Below are positions 53,447-63,223 of a stretch of 64,000 nucleotides of DNA, piece by piece; position 1 is the first letter of the stretch; each line of letters starts with the position of its first letter. The notes under the pieces are model-generated. The model searched no databases and was not told where the DNA came from. It saw only the letters and a program-made list of their open reading frames with translations. The stretch comes from Streptomyces sp. NBC_00341 (GTDB taxonomy: Bacteria > Actinomycetota > Actinomycetes > Streptomycetales > Streptomycetaceae): assembly GCF_041435055.1 (NCBI RefSeq), contig NZ_CP108002.1, positions 1,488,001 through 1,552,000 of the forward strand, given 5' to 3'. The position numbers were made by a program, and so were the translations under genes.

Positions 53447-54148
53447 TCAACGCATTCCCGTGACCAGGCCCCTGAGAAATGCGAGGTCGACTTCTTCGAG
53501 GGAACTCACGACGACCCGGCCGGGGGCGGGGGCGATCGGTGACACCGACGGCACGGCGACCACCCGGCACCCGGCGGCCTCCGCCGCGGCCACCCCGGTC
53601 GCGGTGTCCTCGATGACCGCGCAGAGCCGGGGATCGGCCCCGAAGCCGCGCGCGGCGGTGAGATACGGCTCCGGGTGCGGCTTCGTCCGGGTGACCTCGT
53701 CGCCCGCGACGGTCAGCCCGAAGTGATGGTGGCCCACCGAGTCCAGCACCCGGTCGATGATCCGCCGGTGCGAGGCCGAGACCAGGGCGGTGGGGATCCG
53801 GTGCCGGCCCAGCTCGGCCAGCAGCCGGGCCGCTCCGGGCATCAGCGGCGCACCGAGGCCGATGCGCTTCTCGAAACGGTCGTTGAGCAGCACGGTCAGC
53901 TCGGGAAGTGTGATGTCGGCGCCCGTGGACTCGATCAGGTATCCGGCGCTGCGGGTCATCGGGCCGCCGACGACCACCTCACGCCACGCCTCGTCCAGGG
54001 TGTGCCCGAGGTCGGCGAAGACCTCCTTCTCGACGTCCCACCAGAAGCCCTCGGTGTCGACCAGGGTGCCGTCCATGTCGAGAAGCACGGCCTGCAGGGC
54101 CGCACCCTCGGCCGTACGGGTCAAGGACGCGGGAATCGTACTGGTCAT
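53447..54148 (-). CDS. HAD-family phosphatase (beta-phosphoglucomutase-like)
   Basis: The 233-residue hydrolase carries HAD motif I LLDMDGTLVDTE (nucleophile Asp24, acid Asp26), motif II in ALVSASHR, motif III Lys in TRTKPHPEPYL and motif IV CAVIEDTATGV. The helical cap between motifs I and II marks the subclass of sugar-phosphate phosphatases. The substrate is not evident. The ATG at 54148 has AAAGGTG upstream; a GTG three codons earlier is possible. It lies 120 bases downstream of metH on the same strand. Confidence 0.88.
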   Translation of the reverse strand: MTSTIPASLTRTAEGAALQAVLLDMDGTLVDTEGFWWDVEKEVFADLGHTLDEAWREVVVGGPMTRSAGYLIESTGADITLPELTVLLNDRFEKRIGLGAPLMPGAARLLAELGRHRIPTALVSASHRRIIDRVLDSVGHHHFGLTVAGDEVTRTKPHPEPYLTAARGFGADPRLCAVIEDTATGVAAAEAAGCRVVAVPSVSPIAPAPGRVVVSSLEEVDLAFLRGLVTGMR

Positions 54149-54268
54149 CCGGCACACCTTTCATGAGGGGCGAGAAGGCCGGCCACCGTTCCCCTGAGGG
54201 ACGGTGACCGGCCTGCACTGGACCGACCAGTGTACGACTCGTCCGGCTACCACGCGTTGAACGGAGCC

Positions 54269-57200
54269 CTACCGCGCGTTGAAGTACTTCGCCTCCGGGT
54301 GGTGGATGACGATCGCGTCGGTGGACTGCTCCGGGTGCAGCTGGAACTCCTCGGAGAGGTGCACGCCGATCCGCTCGGGCTGGAGCAGGTCCGCGATCTT
54401 CGCCCGGTCCTCCAGGTCGGGGCAGGCGCCGTAGCCGAGGGAGAAGCGCGCGCCCCGGTACTTCAGCGCGAACATGTCCTCGACGTCGGCCGGGTCCTCC
54501 CCGGCGAAGCCCAGCTCCGAGCGGACCCGGGCGTGCCAGTACTCGGCGAGCGCCTCGGCCAGCTGGACGGAGAGCCCGTGCAGTTCCAGGTAGTCGCGGT
54601 AGGCGTTGGCCTCGAAGAGCTTGGCGGTCTCGCCGCCGATCCGCGATCCGACGGTGACGACCTGGAGGCCGATCACGTCCGTCTCGCCGGACTCCTCCGG
54701 GCGGAAGAAGTCGGCGAGGCAGAGGCGGCGGCCGCGGCGCTGGCGCGGGAAGGTGAAACGGGTGCGCTCCGAGCCGTCCTCGTGGAGCAGGATCAGGTCG
54801 TCGCCCTTGGAGACGCAGGGGAAGTAGCCGTAGACGACGGCGGCCTCCAGCAGGTTCTCGGTGTGCAGCTTGTCGAGCCAGCCGCGCAGGTGCGGGCGGC
54901 CCTCGGTCTCGACCAGTTCCTCGTACGTCGGTCCGTCACCGGCGCGGGCCTGCTTGAGGCCCCACTGCCCCTTGAAGAGGGCGCCCTCGTCGAGCCAGGA
55001 GGCGTACTCCTTGAGCTGGATGCCCTTGATGACCCGGGTGCCCCAGAACGGCGGGGTGGGCACCGGGTTGTCGACGGACACGTCGGAGCGGACACCCTCC
55101 TCCGGCTCCTCGACCTCCAGCACCGCGGTCTCCCGCTTGGGCACGCGCCGCTGCTTGAGTTCGGGGAGGGTGGCGCCGGGGACGCCGCGCTTGACCCCGA
55201 TGAGGGCGTCCATCAGGCGCAGCCCCTCGAAGGCGTCGCGGGCGTAGCGGACCTCGCCCTCGTAGATCTCGTGCAGATCCTGCTCGACGTAGGCGCGGGT
55301 GAGGGCCGCGCCGCCGAGGATGACGGGGTACTCGGCGGCCAGCTTGCGCTGGTTGAGCTCCTGGAGGTTCTCCTTCATGATCACGGTGGACTTGACCAGG
55401 AGACCGGACATGCCGATGACGTCGGCGCGATTCTCCTCTGCGGCTTCCAGGATCGCGGAGACGGGCTGCTTGATGCCGATGTTGACGACGTTGTAGCCGT
55501 TGTTGGACAGGATGATGTCGACGAGATTCTTGCCGATGTCGTGGACGTCGCCGCGGACGGTGGCCAGCACGATGGTGCCCTTGCCCTCGGCGTCCGACTT
55601 CTCCATGTGCGGTTCCAGGTGGGCCACCGCGCTCTTCATGACCTCGGCGGACTGGAGCACGAACGGCAGCTGCATCTGCCCGGAGCCGAACAGCTCACCG
55701 ACGACCTTCATGCCCTCCAGCAGGGTGTCGTTGACGATGTCGAGAGCGGGACGGGTCTGCAGGGCCTCGTCGAGGTCGGTCTCCAGGCCCTTCTTCTCGC
55801 CGTCGATGATCCGGCGCTGGAGACGCTCGTCCAGCGGCAGGGCGAGGAGTTCCTCGGCCTTGCCCGCCTTCATCGACTTCATGTTGACGCCCTCGAAGAG
55901 CTCCATGAGCTTCTGCAGCGGGTCGTAGCCCTCGGCGCGGCGGTCGTAGATCAGGTCGTGAGCTGCCTTGAACTGCTCCTCGTCCAGCCGGGCGATCGGC
56001 AGGATCTTCGACGCGTGCACGATCGCGGAATCGAGTCCGGCCTTCACGCACTCGTCGAGGAAGACCGAGTTCAGGACGACGCGGGCGGCCGGGTTGAGAC
56101 CGAAGGAGATGTTGGACAGGCCCAGCGTCGTCTGCACGTCGGGGTGGCGCTTCTTGAGCTCACGGATCGCCCCGATCGTCGCGATGCCGTCGCCCCGCGA
56201 CTCCTCCTGCCCGGTGCAGATGGTGAAGGTGAGGCAGTCGATGAGGATGTCCGACTCCTGGATGCCCCAGTTGCCGGTCAGATCCGCGATGAGCCGCTCC
56301 GCGATGGCGACCTTGTGCTCGACGGTACGGGCCTGGCCCTCCTCGTCGATGGTCAGCGCGATCAGCGCGGCGCCGTGCTCGGCGGCCAGCTGCGTGACCT
56401 TCACGAACCGCGACTCGGGCCCGTCACCGTCCTCGTAGTTCACCGAGTTCAGCACCGCACGGCCGCCGAGCTTCTCCAGACCGGCCCGCAGCACCGGCAG
56501 CTCCGTGGAGTCCAGCACGATCGGCAGGGTGGAGGCGGTCGCGAACCGGCCGGCCAGCTCCTCCATGTCCGCGACCCCGTCGCGGCCGACGTAGTCGACG
56601 CAGAGGTCGAGCATGTGCGCGCCCTCGCGGATCTGGTCGCGGGCCATCTCCACGCAGTCGTCCCAGCGGGCCTCCAGCATCGCCTCGCGGAACTTCTTCG
56701 ACCCGTTGGCATTCGTCCGCTCACCGATCGCCAGGTACGAGGTGTCCTGCCGGAACGGCACCGTCTGGTAGAGCGAGGCGGCGCCGGGCTCGGGGCGCGG
56801 GTCGCGGACGGCGGGGGTGAGGTCACGGGCCCGGTCGACGACCTGGCGCAGGTGCTCCGGCGTCGTACCGCAGCACCCGCCGATCAGGGACAGACCGTAG
56901 TCGGTCACGAAGGCTTCCTGCGCGTCCGCCAGACCCTCGGGGCCGAGCGGGAAGTGCGCGCCGTCCTTGGTCAGCACGGGCAGGCCCGCGTTCGGCATGC
57001 ACATCAGCGGGGTACGCGAGTGCCGGGCCAGATAGCGCAGGTGCTCGCTCATCTCGGCCGGGCCCGTCGAGCAGTTCAGGCCGATCAGGTCGATACCCAG
57101 CGGCTCCAGAGCCGTCAGGGCGGCGCCGATCTCCGAGCCGAGCAGCATGACGCCGGTCGTCTCGAAGGCGAGCGAGCAGATCAGCGGCACGTCGACGCCC

Positions 57201-57781
57201 AGGGCGTCCATCGCCCGGCGCGCGCCGATCAGGCTGGACTTGGTCTGCAGCAGGTCCTGCGTGGTCTCCACGATCAGGGCATCCGCGCCGCCGGCGAGCA
57301 GGCCCTCGGCGTTCTTCTGGTAGCCGTCGCGCAGCACGTCGTACGCGATGTGGCCGAGCGAGGGCAGCTTGGTGCCGGGGCCCACCGAGCCGAGGACCCA
57401 GCGCTGGCGGCCGTCCTTGGCCGCGAACTCGTCGGCGACCTCGCGGGCGATGCGGGCGCCCGACTCGGACAGTTCGTGGATGCGGTCGGCGATCTCGTAC
57501 TCGTTCGCCGCCGAGTGGTTCGCGCCGAAGGTGTTCGTCTCCACGCAGTCCACGCCGACCGCGAAGTACTCCTCGTGCACCGAACGCACGATGTCCGGCC
57601 GGGTGAGATTCAGGATCTCGTTGCAGCCTTCGAGGTTCTCGAAGTCCTCGAGCGTGGGGTCCTGGGCCTGGAGCATGGTGCCCATCGCGCCATCGGCCAC
57701 CACCACCCGGGTGGCGAGCGCTTCACGGAGTGCTGCGGATCGGGTCCTGCTGTCGGCGGAAGGGGTCGGCGACGGGGCCAT
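54269..57781 (-). CDS. metH: Cobalamin-dependent methionine synthase MetH
   Basis: The 1170-residue enzyme moves a methyl group from methyltetrahydrofolate to homocysteine through cobalamin. Modules in order: homocysteine domain with zinc cysteines in GLNCSTGP and GGCCGTTPEH, folate-binding domain (YLAIGERTNANGSKKFREA), B12 cap and B12-binding domain with the cobalt-ligand motif RGDVHDIGKN (His near 747), and the reactivation domain binding SAM (ending YFNAR). All modules are present and the length is normal. AGGGAG precedes the ATG at 57781. I see no cobalamin riboswitch in the 240-base gap upstream. Confidence 0.95.
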   Translation of the reverse strand: MAPSPTPSADSRTRSAALREALATRVVVADGAMGTMLQAQDPTLEDFENLEGCNEILNLTRPDIVRSVHEEYFAVGVDCVETNTFGANHSAANEYEIADRIHELSESGARIAREVADEFAAKDGRQRWVLGSVGPGTKLPSLGHIAYDVLRDGYQKNAEGLLAGGADALIVETTQDLLQTKSSLIGARRAMDALGVDVPLICSLAFETTGVMLLGSEIGAALTALEPLGIDLIGLNCSTGPAEMSEHLRYLARHSRTPLMCMPNAGLPVLTKDGAHFPLGPEGLADAQEAFVTDYGLSLIGGCCGTTPEHLRQVVDRARDLTPAVRDPRPEPGAASLYQTVPFRQDTSYLAIGERTNANGSKKFREAMLEARWDDCVEMARDQIREGAHMLDLCVDYVGRDGVADMEELAGRFATASTLPIVLDSTELPVLRAGLEKLGGRAVLNSVNYEDGDGPESRFVKVTQLAAEHGAALIALTIDEEGQARTVEHKVAIAERLIADLTGNWGIQESDILIDCLTFTICTGQEESRGDGIATIGAIRELKKRHPDVQTTLGLSNISFGLNPAARVVLNSVFLDECVKAGLDSAIVHASKILPIARLDEEQFKAAHDLIYDRRAEGYDPLQKLMELFEGVNMKSMKAGKAEELLALPLDERLQRRIIDGEKKGLETDLDEALQTRPALDIVNDTLLEGMKVVGELFGSGQMQLPFVLQSAEVMKSAVAHLEPHMEKSDAEGKGTIVLATVRGDVHDIGKNLVDIILSNNGYNVVNIGIKQPVSAILEAAEENRADVIGMSGLLVKSTVIMKENLQELNQRKLAAEYPVILGGAALTRAYVEQDLHEIYEGEVRYARDAFEGLRLMDALIGVKRGVPGATLPELKQRRVPKRETAVLEVEEPEEGVRSDVSVDNPVPTPPFWGTRVIKGIQLKEYASWLDEGALFKGQWGLKQARAGDGPTYEELVETEGRPHLRGWLDKLHTENLLEAAVVYGYFPCVSKGDDLILLHEDGSERTRFTFPRQRRGRRLCLADFFRPEESGETDVIGLQVVTVGSRIGGETAKLFEANAYRDYLELHGLSVQLAEALAEYWHARVRSELGFAGEDPADVEDMFALKYRGARFSLGYGACPDLEDRAKIADLLQPERIGVHLSEEFQLHPEQSTDAIVIHHPEAKYFNAR

Positions 57782-57981
57782 GGATGTACTCCCTGGGATG
57801 CGACGGCTGTCGGCTTTGCGGCTTCGGCGGAAGGCGCACCTGGCCAGCCTAGCCGGGCGGCGTCCTGAGCCGTCACTCTGTCCCACGAATCGGACGGCAT
57901 GCTGTTCCGGGGGCTGTCCGGACCGGCGGGGTGCCGCAGACTTCTCCTGCGATCGAGCACGGGTCGGCATCGACCGATAGT

Positions 57982-57998
57982 GTTCAGCATTGTCGAAC
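57982..57998. promoter_or_regulatory. Candidate GylR operator at gylR
   Basis: GTTCAGCATTGTCGAAC forms an imperfect 8+8 dyad 23 bases before the gylR start. Its 12-base core GCATTGTCGAAC recurs exactly at 58889-58900 upstream of glpF. GylR of S. coelicolor is known to repress its own gene and the gyl operon, so these repeated sites are good candidates. Confidence 0.6.
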
Positions 57999-58020
57999 CA
58001 CAGTGGAGGAGTACGGCGCG

Positions 58021-58785
58021 ATGGCCAAGAACATCCAGTCGCTGGAGCGGGCGGCCGCGATGCTGCGACTGCTGGCGGGCGGCGAGCGGCGACTGGGACT
58101 CTCCGACATCGCCTCCTCGCTGGGCCTGGCCAAGGGCACCGCCCACGGCATCCTGCGCACGCTCCAGCACGAGGGCTTCGTCGAACAGGACGACACCTCC
58201 GGCCGCTACCAGCTCGGCGCCGAGCTGCTGCGCCTGGGCAACAGCTATCTGGACGTCCACGAGCTGCGGTCCCGCGCGCTGGTCTGGACGGACGACCTGG
58301 CCCGGTCCAGCGGTGAAAGCACCCATCTGGGCGTACTGCACCAGCGTGGCGTCCTCATCGTCCACCACGTCTTCCGGCCCGACGACAGCCGGCAGGTCCT
58401 GGAGGTCGGGGCCATGCAGCCGCTGCACTCCACGGCCCTGGGCAAGGTGCTGGCCGCCTACGACCCGGTGGCGCACACGGAGGCCATGGAGGCCGAACGG
58501 CAGTCGTTCACGCCCCGCACCGTCACCGATCCGCAGGAGTTCGAGTCGATGCTCGACCTGATCCGCGCGCGCGGCTGGGCGGCCGACATGGAGGAGACGT
58601 GGGAGGGCGTGGCCGCGGTGGCCGCCCCCATCCACGACCGGCGCCGGATGCCGGTCGGCGCCGTGGCCGTGACCGGTGCGGTGGAGCGGGTCTGCGTGGA
58701 CGGCGGACTCAGGCCCGACCTGGTCGCCGCGGTACGCGACTGCGCCCGCGCGGTCTCCCGGGATCTGGGCGCCAGGCGCTTCTGA
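58021..58785 (+). CDS. gylR: Glycerol operon repressor GylR (IclR family)
   Basis: The 254-residue regulator has the IclR winged helix (SLERAAAMLRLLAGGERRLG, LSDIASSLGLAKGTAHGILR) and the C-terminal effector domain (GAMQPLHSTALGKVLAAYDP, PVGAVAVTG). In S. coelicolor the orthologue represses glycerol use genes until glycerol-3-phosphate is present. GGAGGAG precedes the ATG at 58021. It stands directly upstream of glpF-glpK-glpD, with shared operator-like repeats in front of both. Confidence 0.93.
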   Translation: MAKNIQSLERAAAMLRLLAGGERRLGLSDIASSLGLAKGTAHGILRTLQHEGFVEQDDTSGRYQLGAELLRLGNSYLDVHELRSRALVWTDDLARSSGESTHLGVLHQRGVLIVHHVFRPDDSRQVLEVGAMQPLHSTALGKVLAAYDPVAHTEAMEAERQSFTPRTVTDPQEFESMLDLIRARGWAADMEETWEGVAAVAAPIHDRRRMPVGAVAVTGAVERVCVDGGLRPDLVAAVRDCARAVSRDLGARRF

Positions 58786-58883
58786 GCTCCGTAAGGAATC
58801 ATCGGATATGGGTCCCACGATCGAGTTGTAGGCCACAGACCCCTTGACGCCCCATTCACCTGAGAGAAACACTGCCGTGCACC

Positions 58884-58900
58884 GGTCGGCATTGTCGAAC
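58884..58900. promoter_or_regulatory. Candidate GylR operator at the glp operon
   Basis: GGTCGGCATTGTCGAAC repeats the core of the site found before gylR and lies about 125 bases before glpF. It is placed to control the promoter of the glpF-glpK-glpD operon. Confidence 0.6.
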
Positions 58901-59024
58901 GTCTAACGGAAACAAGCGTTAGGGTGTGACAGTGCCAAGGGCCGGTAACGCCCTCACATGAGGGCGCGGACCACCGGAGGGACCCGGGGTTCGGCTTCCT
59001 GGACGAAGGACAAAGGAGTCGCGG

Positions 59025-59816
59025 GTGTCCAGCTCCGACATCTTCATCGGCGAGACCATCGGTACCGCCGTACTCATTCTGCTCGGCGCCGGTGTCTGTG
59101 CCGCCGTCACCCTCAAGCACTCGAAGGCACAGAACGCCGGCTGGCTGGCGGTCACGTTCGGGTGGGGCTTCGCGGTCCTGACCGGCGCGTATATCGCGGG
59201 CGGCGTTTCCGGCGCCCACCTCAACCCGGCGGTCACCATCGGTCTGGCGATCGAGGGCGGCACCAAGTGGAGCGACGTACCGCTCTACCTGGCGTCCCAG
59301 CTCCTCGGCGCGATGATCGGCGCGGTGCTGGTCTGGCTGACGTACTACGGGCAGTTCCGGGCGCATCTGACGGATCCGGAGATCCTGAAGGCGCACCTGG
59401 GCGAAGAGGGCATGGTGGACCAGGCTTCTGCCCCCAAGGCCGGACCGGTTCTCGGCATTTTCTCGACCGGTCCTGAGATCCGCAACGCCGTGCAGAACGT
59501 CGTCACCGAGATCATCGCGACGGTCGTCCTGGTGCTGGCGATCCTGACCCAGGGCCTCAACGACAACGGCAACGGCCTCGGCGCGCTCGGCGCGCTGATC
59601 ACCGCCCTGGTCGTCGTCGCCATCGGCCTCTCGCTCGGCGGGCCGACGGGTTACGCGATCAACCCGGTCCGCGACCTCGGTCCGCGCATCGTGCACGCGC
59701 TGCTTCCGCTGCCGAACAAGGGCGGTTCCGACTGGGGCTACGCATGGATCCCGGTCGTCGGCCCCCTCGTCGGCGGCGCACTCGCGGGCGGGCTCTACAA
59801 CCTCGCCTTCGCGTGA
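59025..59816 (+). CDS. glpF: Glycerol facilitator GlpF (MIP/aquaglyceroporin)
   Basis: The 263-residue channel has six membrane helices and the two pore motifs, NPA in [11 protein letters not shown] and a variant NPV in [13 protein letters not shown], where the Asp after Arg (RD) marks glycerol channels. It lets glycerol diffuse into the cell. The GTG start at 59025 follows AAAGGAG. It is the first gene of the glp operon; glpK begins 56 bases after its end. Confidence 0.93.
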   Translation: MSSSDIFIGETIGTAVLILLGAGVCAAVTLKHSKAQNAGWLAVTFGWGFAVLTGAYIAGGVSGAHLNPAVTIGLAIEGGTKWSDVPLYLASQLLGAMIGAVLVWLTYYGQFRAHLTDPEILKAHLGEEGMVDQASAPKAGPVLGIFSTGPEIRNAVQNVVTEIIATVVLVLAILTQGLNDNGNGLGALGALITALVVVAIGLSLGGPTGYAINPVRDLGPRIVHALLPLPNKGGSDWGYAWIPVVGPLVGGALAGGLYNLAFA

Positions 59817-59872
59817 GACACCGGGCCCAGAGCCGTAACCCCAAGACCCTCACAGACCTCCGGGAGCACACC

Positions 59873-61414
59873 GTGACCGACGCACCTACCACCGGCACCC
59901 ACGGAACCGGGCCGTTCATCGCGGCCATCGACCAGGGCACCACCTCCAGCCGCTGCATCGTCTTCGACAAGGACGGCCGGATCGTCTCGGTCGACCAGAA
60001 GGAGCACGAGCAGATCTTCCCGAAGCCGGGCTGGGTCGAGCACAACGCGACCGAGATCTGGGAGAACGTGCAGGAGGTAGTGGCGAGCGCCATCGTCAAG
60101 GCGGGCATCACCGCCGCCGACGTGAAGGCGATCGGCATCACCAACCAGCGCGAGACCACCCTGATGTGGGACAAGAACACCGGCGAGCCCGTCCACAACG
60201 CCCTCGTCTGGCAGGACACCCGCACCGACGCGCTCTGCAAGGAACTCGGCCGCAACGTGGGCCAGGACCGCTTCCGCCGTGAGACGGGCCTGCCGCTCGC
60301 CTCGTACTTCGCCGGGCCCAAGGTCCGCTGGCTGCTCGACAACGTCGAGGGGCTGCGCGAGCGGGCCGAGCGCGGCGACATCCTCTTCGGCACCATGGAC
60401 TCCTGGGTCATCTGGAACCTGACCGGCGGCACCGAGGGCGGTGTGCACGTCACCGACGTCACCAACGCCTCGCGCACCCTCCTGATGAACCTGCACCGCA
60501 TGGAGTGGGACGACAAGATCCTCTCGTCCATCGGCATCCCGGCCGCGGTGCTGCCCGAGATCCGGTCCTCCGCCGAGGTCTACGGCCACGCCAAGGGCGG
60601 CGTGCTCGACGGTGTGCCGGTCGCCTCCGCGCTCGGTGACCAGCAGGCCGCGCTGTTCGGCCAGACGTGTTTCGCCGAGGGCGAGGCGAAGTCCACGTAC
60701 GGCACCGGCACCTTCATGCTGCTGAACACCGGCGAGACGCCCGTCAACTCCTACAACGGGCTGCTGACCACGGTCGGCTACCAGATCGGCGACCAGAAGC
60801 CGGTCTACGCCCTGGAGGGGTCGATCGCCGTCACCGGTTCGCTGGTGCAGTGGATGCGCGACCAGATGGGCCTGATCCAGTCCGCGGCCGAGATCGAGAC
60901 CCTGGCCCTGTCGGTCGAGGACAACGGCGGCGCGTACTTCGTGCCCGCCTTCTCCGGACTGTTCGCCCCGTACTGGCGCCCCGACGCCCGCGGCGTCATC
61001 GCCGGTCTCACCCGCTACGTCACCAAGGCGCATATCGCCCGTGCCGTACTGGAGGCCACCGCCTGGCAGACCCGCGAGATCAGCGACGCCATGACCAAGG
61101 ACTCCGGCGTCGAGCTGACCGCGCTCAAGGTCGACGGCGGCATGACCTCCAACAACCTGCTGATGCAGACCCTCGCCGACTTCCTGGACGCACCCGTGGT
61201 GCGGCCCATGGTCGCCGAGACCACCTGCCTCGGCGCCGCCTACGCCGCCGGCCTCGCCGTCGGCTTCTGGCCGGACACCGACGCGCTGCGCGCCAACTGG
61301 CGCCGGGCCGCCGAGTGGACCCCCCGCATGGACGCGGACACCCGCGACCGCGAGTACAAGAGCTGGCTCAAGGCCGTACAGCGGACCATGGACTGGCTCG
61401 AAGACGAGGAGTAG
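59873..61414 (+). CDS. glpK: Glycerol kinase GlpK
   Basis: The 513-residue kinase phosphorylates glycerol with ATP, trapping it in the cell. It shows the FGGY fold with [48 protein letters not shown] and [15 protein letters not shown]. The GTG at 59873 has GGGAG 6 bases upstream. It lies between glpF and glpD, whose start is 6 bases after its stop. Confidence 0.95.
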   Translation: MTDAPTTGTHGTGPFIAAIDQGTTSSRCIVFDKDGRIVSVDQKEHEQIFPKPGWVEHNATEIWENVQEVVASAIVKAGITAADVKAIGITNQRETTLMWDKNTGEPVHNALVWQDTRTDALCKELGRNVGQDRFRRETGLPLASYFAGPKVRWLLDNVEGLRERAERGDILFGTMDSWVIWNLTGGTEGGVHVTDVTNASRTLLMNLHRMEWDDKILSSIGIPAAVLPEIRSSAEVYGHAKGGVLDGVPVASALGDQQAALFGQTCFAEGEAKSTYGTGTFMLLNTGETPVNSYNGLLTTVGYQIGDQKPVYALEGSIAVTGSLVQWMRDQMGLIQSAAEIETLALSVEDNGGAYFVPAFSGLFAPYWRPDARGVIAGLTRYVTKAHIARAVLEATAWQTREISDAMTKDSGVELTALKVDGGMTSNNLLMQTLADFLDAPVVRPMVAETTCLGAAYAAGLAVGFWPDTDALRANWRRAAEWTPRMDADTRDREYKSWLKAVQRTMDWLEDEE

Positions 61415-61420
61415 AGATAC

Positions 61421-63034
61421 ATGACCACCCTGCAGAGCGTCCCCGCCCTCGGGACGCATCCGGCCTCCGGCTCCCTTCCGAGCCGCGCCGAGACCCGGGA
61501 GCAGCTTTCCAAGGCGACGTACGACCTCCTGGTGATCGGCGGCGGCATCCTGGGCATCTCCACCGCCTGGCACGCCGCGCAGTCCGGACTGCGGGTGGCT
61601 CTGGTGGACGCCGGTGACTTCGCCGGCGCCACCTCCTCCGCCTCCTCCAAGCTGCTCCACGGCGGTCTGCGCTACCTGCAGACCGGCGCGGTGAAGCTGG
61701 TCGCGGAGAACCACTTCGAGCGGCGTGCGGTGTCCCGTCAGGTGGCCCCGCACCTCGCCAACCCGCTCACCTTCTACCTGCCGGTCTACAAGGGCGGGCC
61801 GCACGGCGCCGCCAAGCTCGGCGCGGGCGTGTTCGCGTACTCGGCGCTCTCCGCCTTCGGTGACGGCGTCGGCCACGTGATCAGCCCGGCGAAGGCGCAG
61901 CGCGATGTTCCGGAGCTGCGGACCGACAACCTGAAGGCCGTCGCGGTCTACGGCGACGACCAGATGAACGACGCGCGGATGGCGCTGATGACGGTCCGCG
62001 CGGCCGTCGAGGCGGGCGCCGCCGTGCTGAACCACGCTGCCGTCACCGGGCTCCGCTTCACCAGGGGCCGGGTGACCGGTGCCGATCTGCGGGACGCCGT
62101 GGACGGTACGGAGTTCGGGATCAACGCCCGTCTGGTGCTGAACGCCACCGGGCCGTGGGTCGACCACCTGCGCAAGATGGAGAACCCGGACGCGGCGCCT
62201 TCCATACGCCTGTCCAAGGGCGCGCACCTGGTGCTCAGGCGGACCCGCCCCTGGAAGGCCGCGCTCGCCACCCCGATCGACAAGTACCGCATCACGTTCG
62301 CCCTGCCGTGGGAGGACATGCTGCTGCTCGGCACGACGGACGAGGAGTACGAGGGCGATCCGGCGGATGTCGCGGTCACCGAGAAGGACACCGCGCAGAT
62401 CCTGGACGAGGCGGCGTTCTCGGTCCGGGACCAGCAGCTGTCGCGGGATCTGATCACTTACTCCTTCGCTGGTCTGCGGGTGCTGCCGGGCGGTCCCGGC
62501 GGTACGGCCAAGGCCAAGCGCGAGACCGTCGTGACGGAGGGCCGCGGCGGGATGCTGTCGGTCGCGGGCGGCAAGTGGACGACGTTCCGCCACATCGGCC
62601 GGACGGTGATGAACAAGCTGGCCGCGCTCCCCGGGCACCCGCTGGCCGAGGACATGGAGCCGATGGCCCGGCTGCCGAAGAAGCTCCCGCTGCCGGGGAT
62701 CGCCAACCCGAACGCGGTCGCGCACCGGCTGCTGGCCGACGGCGGCGTGCCGGGACCGCGGATGTCCGCCGACACGGCACGGCACCTGGCCACGCACTAC
62801 GGTTCGCTGTCCTTCGACATCGCCCGGCTGGCCAACGAGGACCCGGTGCTCGCCGAGCGCATCCACCCGGACGCGCCGGAGATCTGGGCGCAGGTCGCCT
62901 ACGCGCGCGACCACGAGTGGGCCGAGACGGCGGACGACGTGCTGCGGCGCCGCACGACGCTGACCATCCGGGGACTGGCCACGGACGAGATCCGGGCCGG
63001 CGTCGAGTCCGTGCTCGGCGACCGCAGGAGCTGA
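61421..63034 (+). CDS. glpD: Glycerol-3-phosphate dehydrogenase GlpD
   Basis: The 537-residue flavoenzyme oxidises glycerol-3-phosphate to dihydroxyacetone phosphate at the membrane, feeding glycolysis and the quinone pool. The FAD site is YDLLVIGGGILGISTAWHAA; other family motifs are SSKLLHGGLRYLQTG and SVAGGKWTTFRHIGR. It ends the glp operon, followed by a strong terminator. Confidence 0.95.
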   Translation: MTTLQSVPALGTHPASGSLPSRAETREQLSKATYDLLVIGGGILGISTAWHAAQSGLRVALVDAGDFAGATSSASSKLLHGGLRYLQTGAVKLVAENHFERRAVSRQVAPHLANPLTFYLPVYKGGPHGAAKLGAGVFAYSALSAFGDGVGHVISPAKAQRDVPELRTDNLKAVAVYGDDQMNDARMALMTVRAAVEAGAAVLNHAAVTGLRFTRGRVTGADLRDAVDGTEFGINARLVLNATGPWVDHLRKMENPDAAPSIRLSKGAHLVLRRTRPWKAALATPIDKYRITFALPWEDMLLLGTTDEEYEGDPADVAVTEKDTAQILDEAAFSVRDQQLSRDLITYSFAGLRVLPGGPGGTAKAKRETVVTEGRGGMLSVAGGKWTTFRHIGRTVMNKLAALPGHPLAEDMEPMARLPKKLPLPGIANPNAVAHRLLADGGVPGPRMSADTARHLATHYGSLSFDIARLANEDPVLAERIHPDAPEIWAQVAYARDHEWAETADDVLRRRTTLTIRGLATDEIRAGVESVLGDRRS

Positions 63035-63039
63035 CCGGC

Positions 63040-63081
63040 CGGGAGGGGGCGGCGTCCATCCGTGGACGCCGCCCCCTCCCG
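63040..63081. terminator. Hairpin terminator of the glp operon
   Basis: Perfect 19-bp arms (63040-63058 and 63063-63081; core GGGAGGGGGCGGCGTCC) begin 6 bases after the glpD stop. Confidence 0.9.
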
Positions 63082-63199
63082 TATGCGTAAGGACGTATGT
63101 GTACGGACCCGGGTGAATCTCCGCGCCTCGGCGGTCATCGTCGCAGAGGTTGCCCCGAAGGGACTGTGGGCCGCCGTCGGGGACGCATAATGGAGCGAT

Positions 63200-63210
63200 A
63201 CATCGGATGT
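63200..63210. promoter_or_regulatory. Candidate GntR-type operator
   Basis: A perfect 11-bp palindrome ACATC-G-GATGT lies between the likely -10 element (CATAAT, 63186-63191) and the ribosome site of the FadR-type gene. Position and form suit autorepression. Confidence 0.5.
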
Positions 63211-63223
63211 CTGGAGGTCGCCC

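Noticed and set aside
54230..57868. Plus-strand open frame of about 1200 codons opposite metH
   Set aside because: Low-complexity Leu/Arg/Asp/Gly composition, no start signal, and perfect overlap with the conserved metH gene mark it as a GC-bias shadow.
57782..58020. Cobalamin or SAM riboswitch upstream of metH
   Set aside because: I looked for a B12-box-like core and for strong multi-helix structure on the minus strand and found none.
59795..62914. Minus-strand open frame of about 1040 codons opposite glpK and glpD
   Set aside because: Same pattern: antisense to two well-conserved genes, with biased composition and no motifs.
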